Source of the DNA: Oscillospiraceae bacterium
GTDB lineage: Bacteria > Bacillota > Clostridia > Oscillospirales > Oscillospiraceae
Reading direction: 5' to 3'
Assembly: GCA_029067025.1 (NCBI GenBank)
Contig: JAIEFH010000049.1
Location: 1 to 15,618, forward strand
Length of the DNA: 15,618 nt
Positions 1 through 8,128 of this stretch are shown here, one piece after another. Each line of letters starts with the position of its first letter. The stretch's first letter is position 1. Both the position numbers and the translations under genes were made by a program. The notes beneath the pieces are model-generated. The model was not told the DNA's origin. It saw nothing but the letters and a program-made list of their open reading frames with translations, and searched no databases.

Positions 1-1958
1 GTGAGGTAGTGCTGACGGGCCAGCACGGTGGTGGGCACCAGAATCGCCGCCTGCTTGCCGTCCAGCACGCACTTCATGACGGCACGGAGGGCCACCTCCG
101 TCTTGCCGTAGCCCACGTCGCCGCACAGCAGGCGGTCCATGGGCCGGGGGGCCTCCATGTCCTTTTTGATCTCCCGGATGGAGCGGAGCTGATCCTCCGT
201 CTCGTCGTAGGGGAAGTCCTCCTCGAACTCCTTCTGCCAGGGGGAGTCGGCGGCGAAGGCGTACCCCGGCTGGCGCTGGCGCTGGGCGTAGAGCTGGATC
301 AGGCCGCGGGCCAGATCCTTCACCGCCGCACGGGTGCGGGCCTTGGCCCGCTCCCACTCGCCGCCGCCCAGCTTGGACAGCTTCTTGGTCTCCGGGTCCT
401 CGCCGCCGCCGATGTACTTGGCGATGGCGTCAAGCTGGGTGGCGGGCAGATATAAAGTGTCCGTCCCGGCGTAGGCCAGCTTGACGTAGTCCTTGTCCAC
501 CCCGTCCACCGTCATCTTCACCATGCCCACAAACCGGCCGATGCCGTGGTGCTCGTGTACCACCAGGTCGCCGGGGGAGAGGTCGGTAAAGGAATCCACC
601 TTGCGGCGGTCGGCGGCGTTCTTCAGCCGCTTTCCCTTCCGGCGGGGCTCGTTCCCGCCCTCCGTCAGCACGGCGTAGGGACAGCCGATGTAGTCAAACC
701 CCGCCGACAGCCCGCCCACCGCGATGGTGATCCCACCGGGCCGGGGCAGCTCGTGGAGCTGGAAGTCCACCGCCGAGCGCACCTTGCGCTCCCGCAGCAT
801 GGATTGCAGGTTCAGCGCCCGCTGCTCGCTGCCCACCAGCACCACCGCGCCCACGTTGGAGGTCTGGAGCTGGGTGAGATCCGCCGCCGCCGCGTCCAGG
901 CTAGCCCCGAAGGAGGAGAGCTGCCGGCCCTGGGCGGTGAGGATCACCTTGGGCGGCAGGGGGGCGGCGGAGGTGGTGAAGGAGTCCAGGAAGCATAGGG
1001 CGTGGTCGGCCAGCACCTCCATCAGCTCGTCCATGGTGGCGGAAAAACGCGCGTGCTTTCCATTCAGCTTGCCGGCTTCCAGCAGGGTTTTGATGTCCTC
1101 GTTTAACTGCCACTGCCAGTTTTTGCCCCGCTCCGCCACCCGGCTGGACTCACTGAGGCACACGATGGCGTCCGGGGGGAGGTGGTGGGCGGCGGTGGCC
1201 AATTTTGCGTATCGAGCGGGGAGCTGGCAGTCCCCCAGGCGCTCCCACTGTCCGTTTTCGTCCCGGATGGGCAAAAGCTCGCTGACCGGCAGGAACACCG
1301 CCTTGTCCAAGTGCCCGATCCGCCGCTGGGAGGACACGTCGAACAGGCCCATGGAGTCCACGTCCCGGTCCCAGAACTCGATGCGGACGGGGTCGTCCGC
1401 CCCCGGGGAGAACACGTCCAGGATGCCGCCCCGCAGGGCGAACTGGCCCACGCCCTCCACCTGCTGACAGCGGGTGTAGCCCAGGGCGGCCAAACGGTCG
1501 GCCAGCTCGTCCAGGTCGTAACTGCCGCCGGCCTCTACGGTGACCACGTGGGCGGCCAGCTCCTCGGGGGGAAGGGTGCGCTGCAAGAGGCCCTCCACCG
1601 TGGCGGCGATGAGCTTTGTCTGCCCCTCGGCCATGGCGTGGAAGGCGGCGAGGCGCTTGTGCTCCCACTGCTTGGAGGCCACCGCCCCCTCGTGGAACAA
1701 AAACTCCCGGGCCCCGATCACGGTGGCGGGGACGCCGGTCAGCGCCGTCACGTCGGCGGCCAGACGGGTGCACTCCGATTCGTCGGCGCACACCAGCACC
1801 ACCGGCACGTCCAGACGGGCCAGCAGGCCCGCGGCAAAATGCGCCCGGTGGACGGGGGACAGCCCCGCCACCTCCACCGGCGAACGGCCCGCCTCCAGGG
1901 CGGCTTCCAGCGGCCCATACTCCGGCACCTCATTTAAAATATTCAGCAGCAGTTTCAT
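1..1958 (-). CDS. mfd: Transcription-repair coupling factor Mfd (N-terminal ~650 residues, cut by window edge)
   Basis: Mfd removes RNA polymerase stalled at DNA lesions and recruits the UvrA/B excision machinery. The reading frame is open from an ATG at 1958 (minus) to the window start, about 652 codons; family members are around 1150 residues, so roughly the last 500, holding most of the translocase and the C-terminal regulatory domain, lie outside. Seen here: an N-terminal UvrB-like part, an RNA-polymerase-interaction segment beginning near residue 462 with the motif DLVVHEHHGIGRF, and the translocase Walker A motif GDVGYGKTEVA from residue 613. That position agrees with Mfd and not with RecG or UvrB. 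The start is supported by a GAGGT ribosome-binding site seven bases upstream. It follows pth in the same direction, as in other Firmicutes. No frameshift was seen in the part translated. Confidence 0.96.
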   Translation of the reverse strand, partial: MKLLLNILNEVPEYGPLEAALEAGRSPVEVAGLSPVHRAHFAAGLLARLDVPVVLVCADESECTRLAADVTALTGVPATVIGAREFLFHEGAVASKQWEHKRLAAFHAMAEGQTKLIAATVEGLLQRTLPPEELAAHVVTVEAGGSYDLDELADRLAALGYTRCQQVEGVGQFALRGGILDVFSPGADDPVRIEFWDRDVDSMGLFDVSSQRRIGHLDKAVFLPVSELLPIRDENGQWERLGDCQLPARYAKLATAAHHLPPDAIVCLSESSRVAERGKNWQWQLNEDIKTLLEAGKLNGKHARFSATMDELMEVLADHALCFLDSFTTSAAPLPPKVILTAQGRQLSSFGASLDAAAADLTQLQTSNVGAVVLVGSEQRALNLQSMLRERKVRSAVDFQLHELPRPGGITIAVGGLSAGFDYIGCPYAVLTEGGNEPRRKGKRLKNAADRRKVDSFTDLSPGDLVVHEHHGIGRFVGMVKMTVDGVDKDYVKLAYAGTDTLYLPATQLDAIAKYIGGGEDPETKKLSKLGGGEWERAKARTRAAVKDLARGLIQLYAQRQRQPGYAFAADSPWQKEFEEDFPYDETEDQLRSIREIKKDMEAPRPMDRLLCGDVGYGKTEVALRAVMKCVLDGKQAAILVPTTVLARQHYL

Positions 1959-2047
1959 GGGATGACCTCAAACTTGAAAAATTTGGAAGATGATGGGGCA
2001 AAGTGACGTGCGGCATGGAAGAGCCAGCCGAGGGTCGACCTGGGCAG

Positions 2048-2076
2048 GGCTCCCCTCCCCGCGCGCGGGGGAGGCC
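2048..2076. repeat. GC-rich hairpin between pth and mfd
   Basis: The 141-bp gap between pth and mfd contains a near-perfect GC palindrome, CCCCTCCCCGCG/CGCGGGGGAGG at 2052-2074. It has no T-run on either side, so it is not a classical intrinsic terminator. Its core closely matches the terminator stem at 8718-8741, differing by one substitution and one inserted base, so it may be a copy of a dispersed element or just a shared terminator-like stem. No convincing sigma-A promoter for mfd was seen in the gap, so mfd may be read through from pth. Confidence 0.5.
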
Positions 2077-2099
2077 CGCTGCGGCTCGCATAAGGGTGC

Positions 2100-2687
2100 T
2101 CAATTGAAGCGGTTCATGGCCTTCTGAGGGCCGTCCCGCAGGAAGCATTCCACCGCGTCGGCGGCACGCTTCACCGCCTCGTCCATCACCTTTTTGTCCT
2201 CGCCCTGGAGTTTGCCCAGCACCCAGTCCGCCATGTCGTAGTCCGGGTGGGGTTTGCCCCCCACGCCTACCTTCAGCCGGGGAAACTGGTCGGAGCCCAG
2301 GTGCTGGATGATGCTCTTGAGCCCGTTGTGTCCGCCGGCGGAGCCGCCGGTGCGGATGCGCAGCTTGCCCAGGGGCAGGTCCACGTCGTCGGAGATGACC
2401 AGGACGTGGTCGGGCGCGATTTTGTAAAACCGGGCCGCCTCGCCCACCGCTTCGCCGGACAGGTTCATATAGGTGGTGGGCTTCATCACCAGCACGCCCT
2501 GCCCGCCGATGACGGCGGTGTTGGTGAGGGCCTTGAACTTCAGGCGCTGGATGGGGAAGCGGCCCCGCTCGCCCAGCTCGTCCGCCACCAGAAAGCCCAC
2601 GTTGTGGCGGGTGTTTTCGTATTTGTCGCCGGGGTTGCCCAGGCCCACGATGAGCCAGGAGACGGGGAGTTTTTTGGAGAAAAACAT
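2100..2687 (-). CDS. pth: Peptidyl-tRNA hydrolase
   Basis: Pth hydrolyses the ester bond of peptidyl-tRNAs that drop off ribosomes, recycling tRNA in the cytoplasm. The product is 195 residues, a usual length. Catalytic and substrate residues of the family are all present: N18 in GLGNPG, the general base H28 in NTRHN, N75 in TYMNLSG, D101 in ISDDVDLP and N121 in GGHNG. The frame is open further upstream to 2840, but ATG 2687 is chosen because a GGAGG site lies six to seven bases before it and the family homology begins a few residues later; the upstream extension would translate an inverted repeat. It lies between prs and mfd in the same direction, the order known from Bacillus and relatives. 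Confidence 0.97.
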   Translation of the reverse strand: MFFSKKLPVSWLIVGLGNPGDKYENTRHNVGFLVADELGERGRFPIQRLKFKALTNTAVIGGQGVLVMKPTTYMNLSGEAVGEAARFYKIAPDHVLVISDDVDLPLGKLRIRTGGSAGGHNGLKSIIQHLGSDQFPRLKVGVGGKPHPDYDMADWVLGKLQGEDKKVMDEAVKRAADAVECFLRDGPQKAMNRFN

Positions 2688-2744
2688 AAAATACCTCCAG
2701 GAAGTGCGGAGCCGTCGTGAGCGGAGCGGATGGAGCGAAGCGAA

Positions 2745-2783
2745 GGTAAAGTCAAGGCCCACATCGTGGGCCTTGATTTTACC
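2745..2783. repeat. 18-bp inverted repeat upstream of pth
   Basis: Arms at 2745-2762 and 2766-2783 pair over 18 bp with one mismatch that can be a G-U pair in RNA, around a 3-base loop (ATC). It lies in the 198-bp gap between the prs stop and the pth start and is not followed by a clear T-run on either strand. Flanking GAGCGGAG-like words occur on both sides. It could be a REP-like or MITE-like element, or a structure in a prs-pth read-through transcript. Confidence 0.7.
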
Positions 2784-2840
2784 TGAGACGGAGTGAAGCC
2801 GCGCGTCGCGAACAGGCGTAGCATGACAGCAAGGGAACAA

Positions 2841-2880
2841 CCGCCCCGGAGCTTTGCCCCGGGGCGGATTTTTGTTTTTT
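2841..2880. terminator. Hairpin terminator at the 3' end of prs
   Basis: A 12-bp stem with one mismatch (2841-2852 with 2856-2867, loop TTT) lies 19 bases beyond the prs stop. The T-rich tract (2869-2880) follows the stem on the plus strand. On the minus strand, the direction of prs, the stem is followed only by TTGTTCCCTT. It can end prs transcription weakly and would stop plus-strand antisense transcription efficiently. Confidence 0.6.
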
Positions 2881-2885
2881 ACGGT

Positions 2886-3851
<966 letters not shown>

Positions 3852-3933
3852 GCTTCCTCTCTTCCTCTCTTTCATCATATGTACATCAATATTTGCGCAC
3901 AAATAAATGATAACGGTAAAGGGCACCTCAAAT

Positions 3934-3961
3934 ATTATAACAGAAACCAGGCGTTTTTGAA
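3934..3961 (-). promoter_or_regulatory. sigma-A promoter for prs
   Basis: On the minus strand TTCAAA (3956-3961), a 16-base spacer and TATAAT (3934-3939), with a TG one base upstream giving an extended -10. Predicted RNA start is near 3927, leaving a leader of about 76 nt before prs. A second TGTTATAAT occurs at 3985-3993 on the same strand but without a recognisable -35. Confidence 0.75.
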
Positions 3962-4051
3962 GGGATTTTTCTCAGTTCTGAAAAATTATAACATTGTGAC
4001 GAAAGGCAGGGGAGAAAAATGAGAAAAAGCGGTGAAAATGTCGAGAACCAC

Positions 4052-4543
4052 TCAGGCGGCGGAGGGCAGCCAACGCTGGATGCGCCGGGTCTGGTAGAGA
4101 TGAACCACCTCGATGGTGGCGCAGATTTTGTCCGCCATGTTGACCACCAGCGCCTCCCGGCACCGGGGCAAATGGATGGCCAGAGGGAACATATGGGACA
4201 CGATGGCGTTTTTCTCCTTGTCGCTCAGGTCGGGACACAGGGCGGAGGCGTTGCGCAGGGCGAATTCCGGGTGATCCAGGCACTGGTTGCCCGGATGGGC
4301 GGAAGCGTCCCAGGGATCGTATAAGTACAGGTCATGGAGCAGTCCCGCCCGGGCGGCGGCCCGGTAGTCCCAGCCAAAGTACCGGGCCAGCCGGAAGGCC
4401 ATGTAGGACACGAACAGGGAGTGCTGATAACAGGTGATGGAGAAATGATGCCGCCACTGCTTCATGGAGTTGACCTCCGCGCTCTCCAGCAGGGGGCCGA
4501 CGCACTGGAGGAAGGCGGCGGTGTTTAGGTCATGCTTGGACAT
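4052..4543 (-). CDS. HD-domain phosphohydrolase family protein
   Basis: A 163-residue soluble protein with the metal-binding pattern of the HD superfamily: H41, the H70-D71 pair in GLLHD, H91 in DHPEFALRNA, H117 in VSHMF and D137 in NMADK. HD proteins are mostly metal-dependent phosphohydrolases or phosphodiesterases; the substrate cannot be told from the sequence. ATG 4543 is preceded by AGGAG ten bases upstream. It has its own promoter (4639-4667) and is followed, 200 bp on, by prs in the same direction. A small single-domain HD protein upstream of prs might act on nucleotides, but that is only suggested by position. It is distinct from the other HD protein in the window (8129-8710), which has a different spacing of the conserved residues. 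Confidence 0.85.
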   Translation of the reverse strand: MSKHDLNTAAFLQCVGPLLESAEVNSMKQWRHHFSITCYQHSLFVSYMAFRLARYFGWDYRAAARAGLLHDLYLYDPWDASAHPGNQCLDHPEFALRNASALCPDLSDKEKNAIVSHMFPLAIHLPRCREALVVNMADKICATIEVVHLYQTRRIQRWLPSAA

Positions 4544-4638
4544 TCAAAAAAGACTCCTTTCTGAATTGGGTGCTGAAATGAGTCGAATATGGCTTTTTGA
4601 CGGGCTGTCTGGCGTGCCTGGACGCGCTGACGCAATTC

Positions 4639-4667
4639 ATTATAGCAGGCCCAAACTGTTTTGTCAG
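4639..4667 (-). promoter_or_regulatory. sigma-A promoter for the HD-domain gene
   Basis: On the minus strand CTGACA (4662-4667), a 17-base spacer and TATAAT (4639-4644) with TGC directly before it (extended -10). Leader of about 90 nt to the ATG at 4543. It diverges from the GntR-operon promoter. Confidence 0.8.
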
Positions 4668-4715
4668 CAGTCTTTTGCAAAAATTAAACGGAAGATTTGG
4701 AAAATTTTTCTTCCC

Positions 4716-4744
4716 TTGACAAGGGATGACCGCCGTGATATGAT
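4716..4744 (+). promoter_or_regulatory. sigma-A promoter for the GntR-ABC operon
   Basis: TTGACA (4716-4721), a 17-base spacer and TATGAT (4739-4744): a near-consensus promoter. The RNA start is expected at about 4751, inside the palindrome described next. Confidence 0.88.
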
Positions 4745-4748
4745 AACT

Positions 4749-4773
4749 GTACTAGTACGGATAATACAATTGT
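4749..4773 (+). promoter_or_regulatory. Candidate operator of the GntR regulator
   Basis: A perfect 10-bp palindrome GTACTAGTAC (4749-4758) covers the predicted transcription start and is followed by a second perfect palindrome ACAATTGT (4766-4773). Short YtrA-type GntR repressors commonly control their own operon by binding palindromes at the promoter. The assignment is by position and symmetry only. Confidence 0.5.
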
Positions 4774-4790
4774 CGAAAGGAGGCGGGGCC

Positions 4791-5159
4791 ATGCTCAGCC
4801 TGAATTACCGGGACAGCCGCCCCATCTACGAGCAGGTGCGGGACGGGCTGCGCCGGCTCATCATCACGGGGGCCATCCCGGCAGGGGATAAGCTGCCCTC
4901 CGTCCGGGCCATGGCGGGACAGCTCGCCATCAACCCCAACACCATCCAGCGGGCCTATGAGTCACTGGAGCAGGAGGGCTACGCCTACTCGGTGCCGGGG
5001 AAGGGGAGCTTCGCCGCCCTGCCCCAGGACGTCACCGACAAGCGCCGGGAGGAGCTGTTGGCTAAGCTGGACGCCATCGTCCAGGAGCTGGTGTACCTGG
5101 GGATGACCCCAGCGGACATCGGCGCGCGGTGTGCGGCCTGGAAGGAGGAAACGAAATGA
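4791..5159 (+). CDS. GntR-family transcriptional regulator, short YtrA type
   Basis: A 122-residue regulator made of one GntR winged-helix domain (about residues 8-75, with PIYEQV, the helix-turn-helix segment SVRAMAGQLAINPNTIQRAY and the wing GKGSF) followed by a short helical tail of about 45 residues. There is no large ligand-binding domain, which is the mark of the YtrA subfamily; these usually repress the ABC-transporter genes they precede and respond to cell-envelope stress or peptide antibiotics. ATG 4791 is chosen because AAAGGAGG precedes it and the GntR domain starts soon after; the frame is open further upstream through the promoter. Its TGA overlaps the ATG of the ATPase gene (ATGA), so translation of the two is coupled. 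Confidence 0.93.
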   Translation: MLSLNYRDSRPIYEQVRDGLRRLIITGAIPAGDKLPSVRAMAGQLAINPNTIQRAYESLEQEGYAYSVPGKGSFAALPQDVTDKRREELLAKLDAIVQELVYLGMTPADIGARCAAWKEETK

Positions 5160-6058
5160 TCGAAGTGAAAAACGTGGTCAAGAGCTTTGACGGCTTCCAC
5201 GCCCTGGACGGGCTGACCATGACGGTGCCGAAAGGCGCCATTTACGGGCTGGTGGGGCCCAACGGCGCGGGCAAATCCACCATCCTGCGCCACCTGTGCG
5301 GGGCCTACCGCCAGGACTCCGGCGAGATTTTGCTGGAGGGCGCGCCCATTTACGAGAACCCCGGCCTGAAAAGCCGCATGGCGGTCATCCCCGACGAGCT
5401 GTATTACTTCGGCTCGGCCTCCACCCGGGACATGATGAAGTTTTATAAGGGGATCTACCCCAACTTTGATGTGGAGCGCTACCAGCGCTTGAAGGAGGCC
5501 TTCCCCGAGGTGGACGAGAAGCGGGCCATCCGCCGCCTGTCCAAAGGGATGCAGAAGCAGTCCGCCTTCTGGCTGGCCCTGAGCTGCAAGCCCGACTACC
5601 TGCTGCTGGACGAGCCGGTGGACGGGCTGGACCCGGTGATGCGCCGGCAGGTGTGGTCCCTGCTCATGGGGGACGTGGCCGAGCGGGGCACCACGGTGCT
5701 GGTGTCCTCCCACAACCTGCGGGAGCTGGAGGACGTGTGCGACCACGTGGGCATCCTGAGCCACGGCAAGGTGGCGCTGGAGCGCTCCCTCACCGAGCTG
5801 CAGGGTGGAACCGTCAAGGTGCAGATCGCCTTTGAGACAGAGAAGCCCCCCGAGCTGCCGGAGGATCTGCACATCATCCACACCAGCAACGTGGGGAGGG
5901 TGTACACCTACATCGTCCGGGGGACGGCGGACGAGGTCACCGAGAAATTTAAACCGCTGAATCCCCTGTTTGCCGACGCGCTCCCCCTGACCCTGGAGGA
6001 GATCTTTATCTATGAAATGGGAGGTGAGGACTATGCGGTCCGTGAAATTGTACTATGA
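5156..6058 (+). CDS. ABC transporter ATP-binding protein (YtrB-like)
   Basis: A 300-residue cytoplasmic ATPase that powers the permease encoded next. Motifs: Walker A GPNGAGKST near residues 37-45, a signature in divergent form (LSKGMQ instead of LSGGQ), Walker B YLLLDEPVDGLD and the H-loop SSH. After about residue 215 comes an ~85-residue C-terminal extension ending in EEIFIYEM, a pattern usual for ATPases of ABC-2 exporters. LSKGMQ is common in this subfamily and is not a sign of decay. The start overlaps the GntR stop and GGAGG lies just upstream. The substrate is not predictable; homologous operons have been tied to antibiotic or envelope stress in Firmicutes. Confidence 0.94.
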   Translation: MIEVKNVVKSFDGFHALDGLTMTVPKGAIYGLVGPNGAGKSTILRHLCGAYRQDSGEILLEGAPIYENPGLKSRMAVIPDELYYFGSASTRDMMKFYKGIYPNFDVERYQRLKEAFPEVDEKRAIRRLSKGMQKQSAFWLALSCKPDYLLLDEPVDGLDPVMRRQVWSLLMGDVAERGTTVLVSSHNLRELEDVCDHVGILSHGKVALERSLTELQGGTVKVQIAFETEKPPELPEDLHIIHTSNVGRVYTYIVRGTADEVTEKFKPLNPLFADALPLTLEEIFIYEMGGEDYAVREIVL

Positions 6059-6122
6059 AAGGACAGCGTATCAGAGCTCACCATTTGTGGTAGGACTGGG
6101 AGGTGAAGGTTATGGAGTTTAA
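6033..6122 (+). CDS. Possible small ORF of 29 codons at the ATPase-permease junction
   Basis: An ATG at 6033 with a strong site (GGGAGGTGAGG) six or seven bases upstream opens a 29-codon frame that starts inside the end of the ATPase gene and stops at 6122, eleven bases beyond the permease ATG. The product would be hydrophilic at its start with several Tyr residues and Gly-rich at its end; no family is recognised. It could serve as a translational coupler that brings ribosomes to the permease start, or the ribosome-binding site could be chance. The codons cannot be judged for selection in a single sequence. Confidence 0.3.
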   Translation: MRSVKLYYERTAYQSSPFVVGLGGEGYGV

Positions 6123-8013
6123 AAAATCGTTCTTTGATTGGACGGTTTTCAAGAAAACCATCTGCCGCTTCTGGCCCCTGTGGGCGGCGTACTTCGCCAT
6201 CTGGCTGGTGTCGCTGCCCCTCAGCGGGCTGATGATGCTGCGCCTGGAGGCCAACGCCCGCCCGGGGCTCACCGGCGGGTATATGGAAAACTTCGCCTTC
6301 AGGCAGGTGCCCGGAGCGGCGGAGAATGCCTGCCTGCCGCTGGCGGTGATGTTCGGCGTGCTGTGCGCCATGGCGGTGTTCAGCCACCTCTACAACGCCC
6401 GCTCGGCCAACCTGTTCGGCTCCCTGCCCATCAAGCGGGAGGGGCTGTTCGTCAGCCACTACCTGGCGGGGCTGGCCTTCTTTATTGTGCCCAATGCGGT
6501 CATCTTCCTGCTCACCCTCCTGGTGGAGCTGGCGGGAGGCTGTGTGAGCGTGCAGGGGCTGCTGTTCTGGCTGGGGGTGGCCTGCGGGGAGTGTTTCTTC
6601 TTCTACTCCCTGGCGGTGTTCTGCGCCATGTTCACCGGGCACATCCTGGCCCTGCCCGCCTTTTATGGCATCGTCAACATACTGGCCTACGGGGTGACGG
6701 CGCTGGTCTATGCGGTGTTCCAGAATTTCTACTACGGCTTCTCCGGGTTCGGCGGCGGAGTGAGCCGGGTGGTGAAGTGGCTCACCCCGACCAACTGTTT
6801 GTCGGTAAATGTGAGGAGCTACTGGGATTACGCCGCCAATCCCACAGACGTGGGGGATCCCTTCGACTACAGCCAGCGCATCCTGAGAACCTACGGTTTG
6901 GGCACGGTGGGCATCTACGCCCTGGCGGCGGCGGTGCTGACAGGGTGCGCCTTCCTCCTTTACCGGGCCCGGCGGCTGGAGAGCGCCGGGGACGTGGTGT
7001 CCGTGCGCCCCATGAAGCCGGTGTTCAAGTACGGCGTGGCCTTCTGTGTGGGCATGGTGTTCGGCGTGGGCACCTCTTTCATGCTGGGCGGCGGCGAGTT
7101 CACCCTGATGGCCGCCATCCTGATCTGGGGCGTGATTGGCTACTTCGCCGCCCAGATGCTGCTGGACAAATCCTTCCGGGTATTCAAAAAGTGGAAGGGC
7201 GGATTGGCGGTGACCGGGGTGTTCATCGCGCTGTTCCTGGTGGTGGGCTTCGACCTCACCGGGTACGAGACCCGTATCCCCGACCCCGCCAGTGTGAAGT
7301 CGGTGCAGGTGGACGCCAGCAACGGTATCTACCTCAACGACACCGGCGACAGCATCTGGCTGGATGTGACCGATCCGGCGCAGATCGGGCAGCTGGTGGA
7401 TCTCCACCGGGCGGCGGTGGCCCAGCGGGATCATCACGCCGCCAGCGGGAGCGGCCGCAGTATGCGGGTGGAGCTGACCTATACCCTGAACAGCGGTTCC
7501 ACCCTGACCCGGGAGTACTGGGTGACCCTCTACCCCAGCGAGGTGGAGCAGGAGGGCACGGCTGCCTGGGCCATGGAGCGGCTGTATCACAACACCGATT
7601 TCTATTGGCGGGCGTATGAGTTCGACCGGCTGGAGGACGCCATCGCCGAGGGGAAACGGCTGGATCGGGCGGAGTTCTGGCACTATGACGAGGAAAAGGG
7701 ACAGCTCACCACCGTGGTGGGCTACGGGAACGACGCCCGGGCCCTGCTGGACGCGGTGGAGGAGGACTTCCAGGCCGGACGCATCGGCGTGCGCACCATT
7801 ACCAATGAGACGATCCTCAACTACGAGTATAAGGACACCCTGGTCTTCTGCGTGACCGACCCGGCCAAGGGGAACAGCTTCCGGCGGATAGAGATCGCGC
7901 TGGATGAAGGGGCGGCCGGCACCCTGACGGAGCTGGAGCGGCTGGGGGCGGACTTGGATCTGACCCATGACGATCAGGAGTTGAGAGAAGCGCTTCAGGG
8001 CTGGATGGGCTGA
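6112..8013 (+). CDS. ABC-2-like transporter permease with large C-terminal soluble domain
   Basis: A 633-residue membrane protein, partner of the preceding ATPase. Hydrophobic segments lie at about residues 21-43, 73-93, 116-140, 150-172, 177-203, 261-284, 304-325, 330-351 and 361-384. The last 250 residues (385-633) are polar, acidic and free of membrane segments, and probably face outside the membrane. Permeases of this build occur in YtrA-regulated operons of clostridia; the soluble part resembles what databases treat as a domain of unknown function, an assignment made from memory. ATG 6112 is chosen over an in-frame GTG at 6103 because GGGAGG lies eight bases upstream of 6112 and the GTG is inside that site. 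Export or sensing of an envelope-active compound is likely but not shown. Confidence 0.88.
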   Translation: MEFKKSFFDWTVFKKTICRFWPLWAAYFAIWLVSLPLSGLMMLRLEANARPGLTGGYMENFAFRQVPGAAENACLPLAVMFGVLCAMAVFSHLYNARSANLFGSLPIKREGLFVSHYLAGLAFFIVPNAVIFLLTLLVELAGGCVSVQGLLFWLGVACGECFFFYSLAVFCAMFTGHILALPAFYGIVNILAYGVTALVYAVFQNFYYGFSGFGGGVSRVVKWLTPTNCLSVNVRSYWDYAANPTDVGDPFDYSQRILRTYGLGTVGIYALAAAVLTGCAFLLYRARRLESAGDVVSVRPMKPVFKYGVAFCVGMVFGVGTSFMLGGGEFTLMAAILIWGVIGYFAAQMLLDKSFRVFKKWKGGLAVTGVFIALFLVVGFDLTGYETRIPDPASVKSVQVDASNGIYLNDTGDSIWLDVTDPAQIGQLVDLHRAAVAQRDHHAASGSGRSMRVELTYTLNSGSTLTREYWVTLYPSEVEQEGTAAWAMERLYHNTDFYWRAYEFDRLEDAIAEGKRLDRAEFWHYDEEKGQLTTVVGYGNDARALLDAVEEDFQAGRIGVRTITNETILNYEYKDTLVFCVTDPAKGNSFRRIEIALDEGAAGTLTELERLGADLDLTHDDQELREALQGWMG

Positions 8014-8050
8014 GGGACGTTAGACGGACTTTTCGCGTAAAATTTATCAG

Positions 8051-8091
8051 GCAGTCCCCCCGCAAAGGATTTGCAGGGGGACTGCTTTTTT
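8051..8091 (+). terminator. Intrinsic terminator of the ABC operon
   Basis: A 10-bp perfect GC-rich stem (8051-8060 with 8076-8085), extended past one mismatch by five further pairs to a GGA loop, is followed by TTTTTT (8086-8091). Confidence 0.95.
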
Positions 8092-8099
8092 GCTATAAT
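8071..8099 (+). promoter_or_regulatory. Promoter of the second HD gene, interleaved with the terminator
   Basis: TATAAT at 8094-8099 with TG one base upstream (TGCTATAAT, extended -10) and a weak -35, TTGCAG, at 8071-8076 with a 17-base spacer. The -35 and most of the spacer are the 3' half of the terminator stem. The predicted leader is only about 23 nt. Confidence 0.7.
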
Positions 8100-8128
8100 A
8101 GAAAAAATTTGAATGAGGAGGCCGCATC

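Noticed and set aside
2687..2840. N-terminal extension of pth by 51 residues
   Set aside because: It would translate the inverted repeat, has no good start site and is not found in the Pth family.
3985..3990. Second TATAAT on the minus strand upstream of prs as another promoter
   Set aside because: It has an extended -10 but no recognisable -35 at 16-18 bases; mentioned only as a note under the prs promoter.
6031..7968. 645-codon open frame on the minus strand opposite the permease
   Set aside because: It is rich in Pro, His, Gly and Gln with no domain, and lies opposite a clear transporter gene; long antisense frames are expected at this GC content.
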